Positions 60,501 through 64,000 of a stretch of 64,000 nt of DNA are shown in pieces. The position numbers and the translations under genes are program-made. A model generated the notes under the pieces. It ran no database searches, had not been told where the DNA came from, and saw only the letters and a list, made by a program, of their open reading frames with translations. Location: NCBI GenBank assembly GCA_022828595.1, contig JAKGHH010000004.1, positions 84,720,270 through 84,784,269 of the forward strand. The letters run 5' to 3'. Numbering within the stretch: position 1 is the first letter of the stretch; each line of letters opens with the position of its first letter. The DNA is from Nelumbo lutea. Its lineage: Eukaryota > Streptophyta > Magnoliopsida > Proteales > Nelumbonaceae.

Positions 60501-61569
60501 GGCTTGGTTCAGTAAGTTTCATTTAGCAGTTCAACAGATGGGGTTCAAACAATGCCAGTCAGATCATACTCTATTTGTGAAAAGAGTTGAAGGTAAAATT
60601 GCAACCCTTATTGTGTATGTGGATGACATAGTGATCACAGGAGATTGGGAGGCTGAAATCCGGAGACTGAAAAAATTCTTAGCCACTAAATTTGAGGTGA
60701 AGGATCTAGGCCCCTTACGATACTTCCTTGGAATTGAAATTGCCCACTCTCACAAGGGCATCTTTATTTCCCAACAGAAGTATGTACTAGATCTACAACA
60801 AGATACAGGCAAGTTGGGGGTAAAACCATCTGATTCACCTATTGAACCTAATCACCATCTGGGAGACAGTCAAGGAGAGTTTTTGAAAGATGTAAAGATG
60901 TTCCAGAGACTCGTGGGGAGACTTTTGTATTTGTCTATGACCAGGCCAGATATTGCCTATGCAGTGGGTGTCCTTAGTCAATTCATGCACAGCCCTAGGA
61001 CAACTCACTTTGAGGCTGCAGAGAGGATCTTGAGATATCTCAAGAAGTTTCCTGGAGCTGGTTTGTTATTCCAGAAACACAGTCACTTAAAAGTGGAGGT
61101 ATATACTGATGTAGATTGGGCAGGAGCAATCAATGACCGAAAGTCTACCAGTGGGTATTGTGCCTTTGTAGGAGGAAACCTTGTCACATGGAGAAGCAAA
61201 AAACAAAGTGTGGGGCTAGATCCAGTGCTGAAGCAGAGTATAGAGCGATGGCTCATGGGGTTGCGGAAATCATGTGGATAAGAAATCTGTTAGGTGAACT
61301 GGGTTTCACAGTAAGCAATCCTATGTCACTCTACTGCGACAATAAGGCTGCCATCAATATTGTTGCTAATCAAGTTCTGCATGATAGGACGAAACACATT
61401 GAAGTGGACAAGCATTTTATTAGAGAGAAACTTGAAAGTGGAGAAGTGTGTACACCATATGTCAGCTCAGAAGAACAACTTGTAGATATCTTCACCAAAG
61501 GTCTCCAACATGTGCGGCACAAAGATTTGTGTGACAAGTTGGGCATGATTGACATCTATGCTCCAACTT

Positions 61570-61578
61570 GAGGGGGAG
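61570..61578 (+). other. polypurine tract of the copia element
   Basis: GAGGGGGAG directly before the 3' LTR, the same as in the decayed element at 5098-5106. Confidence 0.85.
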
Positions 61579-61856
61579 TGTTAAAATAATTTAGTTGCTG
61601 ATGTTAGGGCCTGTTTGGCTAATTAAAGTGTTTATTTATTTCGTTTTTTCCTGTTATGTCTGTTATTGTACTCAGGGGCACAAGGGTCTTTTCCCTTGTT
61701 ATTTCTGCCGCCCTATATATATTAAAATAAAGGCTGGCGCCGCCAGCACTGTTACGTTGCAAAACCCTTCTTTCTTCCTTCCTCTCTTCTCTTCCCTTCT
61801 TCTCCTCTTCTCTTCTCTCATCCTCCTCTTAGCTCTGGTCAGCTACACTGTCAAGA
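61579..61856 (+). repeat. 3' LTR of the copia element
   Basis: 278 bp direct repeat of 55576-55863, with one TGTTAAAATAA instead of two and a few substitutions near the CT-rich end. Confidence 0.92.
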
Positions 61857-63249
61857 GTGCCAAAGTAACTCGAAGAAGATTTGGGGTGTTGTGCTGAAGA
61901 GAGTGGAAAAGAAACTAGCCATGTGGAAGTCAAAAACCTTCAAAAGGGGGAAAACTCACACTCCTAAAGAGTGTGTTCTCTTCACTCCCAGTTTATTATC
62001 TTTCTCTGTTTCAAGTTCCTGGTTCAGTGCAAAAATGGATTGAAAAGAAAACAAGAAACTTTCTTTGGGCAGGTTGGAAGGATAAATCAAAATTACACTT
62101 GGTTAACTGGCAAAAAGTGTGTATGGCATGGAAATTTTGTGGTCTGGGAGTCAGAAATTTAAGGACTACGAATAGAGCTTTGCTTGGAAAATGGTTATGG
62201 GGATTCAACAAGGAGGGTTAAGCCTTTGGAGGACTATTGTCAGCAAATATGGTCTCAGCAATGATGGTTGGGATGGAGGTACCCCACCCCTAGGGAGTGT
62301 GCTGTCTGGGGGGCTATCCAAAAAATGTTACCTGACTTCCCAAACAGAATTAGATATAAAATTCGCAATGATAGAAAAGTGAAGTTTTCGTCCAACAGGT
62401 GGTGTTGAGACTTTCATCTAGAAGTATTTTTCCCGAATATTTATGAAATATCTCTGAATCGAAATGCTCTAGTAGGAAACTGCTTTTATCAGATCAATAA
62501 TGAGATGGTGTCAGGACCAACTTTCATAAGGAACTTAAATTATTGGAAAACAGACCAGTTGGTGGAGTTGATTGGTCTGGTGCAAAACATCAAACCCAAC
62601 CAAGAGAAGCTTATGAGAGGGTGTGGAGATGAGAGGAAGCCATTTTACTGTCAAATCGTTTTACAGTGGTCTGGGAGCTCAACAAGCAGATCCTTACCCG
62701 AGGTCTACAATTTCGAATCATCACATTCCATCAAAGGTGGCTTTCTTGGTTTGGACTTTATCAGTTAGAAGGTGTTTAACAATAGATCAGCTGGCATGGA
62801 GAAGAATGTTGTTGGATGATGATCTGTGCTCCTTTTGCAGTGTAAGTGTAGAATCCTCAAACCACATGTTCACCCATTGCAGTTTCTCTCAGACTCTGAA
62901 ACCTAGCTTTGCAGCATTTAGGGGTGCAGTTCTGTTTCCCAGCCTCAGTGTTGGCTCTGTTTGAAGGTTGCAGAATGCAAGGTTCAAGCAGAAGAGGAAA
63001 GGTACTTTGGGGAATATTTCCAGCAGCCGTCACCTGGACAGTATGGAGAAAAAGAAACTCACAAGTTTTTGAAAACAAGCATTCTGGCTTGGACACTGTA
63101 AAAAGCAAGTTAACTTAATGATTTTGTGATTTCTACGTTTAAGTTGACTTTTATGCTTCTTAAGAGTTATTTCTAGCTGTCTTTAATAGGCAACAAGATA
63201 AGCTTTGGAAATATAAAACCAATTTTTTATCAGCAAGAAGGAACCGAAT

Positions 63250-64000
63250 TTATTAATAAGTGAGAAACATGTTATATAAGTTACAAATTACAACAAACAG
63301 CAGGAAACAAGCCCAAAACAGTTGCTGCCTATGGACCCCCTGCTTGGATAAAGTGCCAGCTATCCCATTTGCAGTCCTTCTAATCCAAGTTAAGGTGGCA
63401 TTAAGTTCCCTTGCCAAGCTTTCAATTTCCCTCAAGGTATGTCTAAACATCCAAGGAACATTACACCTAGTGCTAGTCCAAGAGACAACCAGTTTTGAAT
63501 CCCCTTCAACCTCCAAGTTTTTGAAATTTGCTTGCTTAGCAAGCTTTAAACCTTGTAGTAGCGCCAGCAGCTCAACCTTTAGTCTGTGTTTGGTTTGAAG
63601 GAAAAAGTAGGGAAAAGAAGGGAAATGTAGGGAAACCTTTACAAATCTTGTATAGGTTTTAGTCTGTGTTTGGTTTGAAGGAAAAAGTAGGGAAAAGAAG
63701 GGAAATGTAGGGAAACCTTTACAAATCTTGTATAGGTTTCCCTACATTTCCCTTCCTTTCCCTATCTTTTTCTTCAAACCAAACATAGCCTTAGTGAATC
63801 ACCTACTCCCAAAGGTCCCAAATACATAGCCAAGTAGCCAACACTTTGCTTGAGGAATCTCTGAACACACCACCAATACCTGCCAATCCTAGGTTCCCTA
63901 TAGAGCTTCCATCAAAGTTTAGTTTGATTTTATTGCTTGCTAGGGGCTTCCAATCCATCACCTTCCTTTCTATCACTTTGGATGAGTGAACTACTTCATT
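63250..64000 (-). mobile_element. LINE (L1-type) 3' end, minus strand, running off the window
   Basis: On the minus strand the RNase H domain starts near 63930 (KLNFDGSSIGNLGLAGIGG). It is interrupted by a MITE at 63581-63790 and continues VEGDSKLVVSWTSTRC, then LARELNATLTWIRRTANGI and LSKQGVHRQQLFW (63516-63290). An A-rich tail lies at about 63210-63250. Convergent with the LINE that ends just to its left. Confidence 0.85.
63581..63790. mobile_element. foldback MITE with an 80-bp tandem duplication of one arm, inside a LINE
   Basis: The arm 'agtctgtgtttggtttgaag...ataggttt' at 63581-63660 is repeated exactly at 63661-63740. The opposite arm ('ccctacatttccc', 'tcttcaaaccaaacat') at 63741-63790 is inverted. 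So one arm is doubled and the hairpin is asymmetric. A one-arm relative is at 35548. Confidence 0.85.

Larger units (their letters stand above)
56414..61571 (+). pseudogene. copia gag-pol polyprotein, interrupted
   Basis: Gag starts near 56439 (MSTENSATSEISGSH) with FNGLNYLEWSRGIKLYITAS. It is broken by the solo LTR at 56727 and resumes at 57528 (TFMWAETACEIREQ). The CCHC knuckle appears as CTHYQKTRHTKDTCW near 58030. Protease has IIDSGASNHITG (58400). The pre-integrase has LWHSRLGHLSFESL (58780). The integrase core has LIDDYSRYTWVYPM, then FQSDNGKEY and TPQQNGVAERKNRHLL (59030-59290). Reverse transcriptase has QLDIKNAFLNGDLEEEVYM and the catalytic YVDDIVITGD (60360-60640). RNase H has VEVYTDVDWAG, ARSSAEAEYRAM (after a frameshift near 61215) and YCDNKAAINIVANQVLHDRT, ending 61571. 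Stops lie near 57787, 58868 and 59062, with a frame change before 59640. Confidence 0.92.
55576..61856 (+). mobile_element. complete Ty1/copia retrotransposon, 6281 bp, with nested solo LTR
   Basis: Two LTRs (55576-55863, 61579-61856) enclose primer site, gag, protease, integrase, reverse transcriptase, RNase H and polypurine tract, in the copia order. GTGCC flanks both sides (55571-55575 and 61857-61861). Removing the element and one GTGCC rejoins the host LINE reading, which confirms the ends. The LTR tips read TG...GA rather than the usual TG...CA; this depends on the GTGCC boundary. The two LTRs differ by few substitutions and small indels, so insertion is fairly recent, but the coding region already has stops, frameshifts and an inserted solo LTR. 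Confidence 0.95.
55310..63240 (+). mobile_element. 5'-truncated LINE (L1-type) split by a copia element
   Basis: The left part (55310-55575) is the end of a reverse transcriptase: LLQFADDPLLFSAMQ, then GLRVNLCKSELMVVGQE and PPSYLGLPLGA. The right part (61862-63130) continues at once with WGVVLKRVEKKLAMWKSK, then LLGKWLWGFNKEG, CSFCSVSVESSNHMFTHC (zinc knuckle) and VTWTVWRKRNSQVFENK. Several stops and shifts are present. It lies antisense to the YIP1 gene, in the intron above 55140. The 3' limit near 63240 is estimated from where the next LINE's tail begins. Confidence 0.85.

Noticed and set aside
1..64000. A new defence, biosynthetic or regulatory gene cluster
   Set aside because: The four host genes are unrelated and far apart; everything else with coding character belongs to retrotransposons.

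Overview
The window is nuclear DNA of a flowering plant. The genes have GT-AG introns, plant-type protein families are present, and most of the rest is plant retrotransposons (Ty1/copia, L1-type LINEs, a tRNA-derived SINE) and foldback DNA transposons (MITEs). The species cannot be fixed from the sequence. There is no operon structure, no CRISPR array and no bacterial or organellar gene cluster.

Four host genes can be read. (1) A plus-strand gene, open at its 5' side, with exons from about 640 to 9301. It encodes the C-terminal 480 residues of a conserved plant protein that resembles the gamma-synergin/aftiphilin-like family. A 5.7 kb intron splits it and carries a decayed copia element. (2) A complete minus-strand gene of five exons (19868 down to 17706) for a 197-residue plant-specific protein of unknown function. 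(3) A complete plus-strand gene of nine exons (27131-34178) for cytosolic seryl-tRNA synthetase, 447 residues. (4) The last three exons (55140 down to 52624, minus strand) of a YIP1-family membrane protein. Its upstream exons must lie beyond position 64000.

The spaces hold layered transposons. At 9300-17500 there is an AT-rich block with a Mutator-like MITE (9-bp target duplication), a hAT-like MITE (8-bp duplication) and tandem duplications of about 374 bp. At 20300-27100 there are several MITE families and a second AT-rich tandem duplication (about 295 bp). At 35500-37500 there are MITEs and a SINE with a 28-bp target duplication. At 37500-43200 a plus-strand LINE is interrupted by a Mutator-like MITE, a hAT-like fragment and a complete non-autonomous LTR retrotransposon (39207-42367). 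At 44420-51360 there is a nearly full-length minus-strand LINE with endonuclease, reverse transcriptase, zinc-knuckle and RNase H regions, all broken by stops. At 55310-64000 a LINE inside the YIP1 gene carries a complete copia element (55576-61856), which itself carries a solo LTR (56727-57522). A second LINE follows in the opposite direction.

The host genes are unrelated housekeeping or trafficking genes and do not form a pathway. What stands out is the nested insertion history, much of which can be dated relatively from intact target-site duplications. I found no convincing new biological system.
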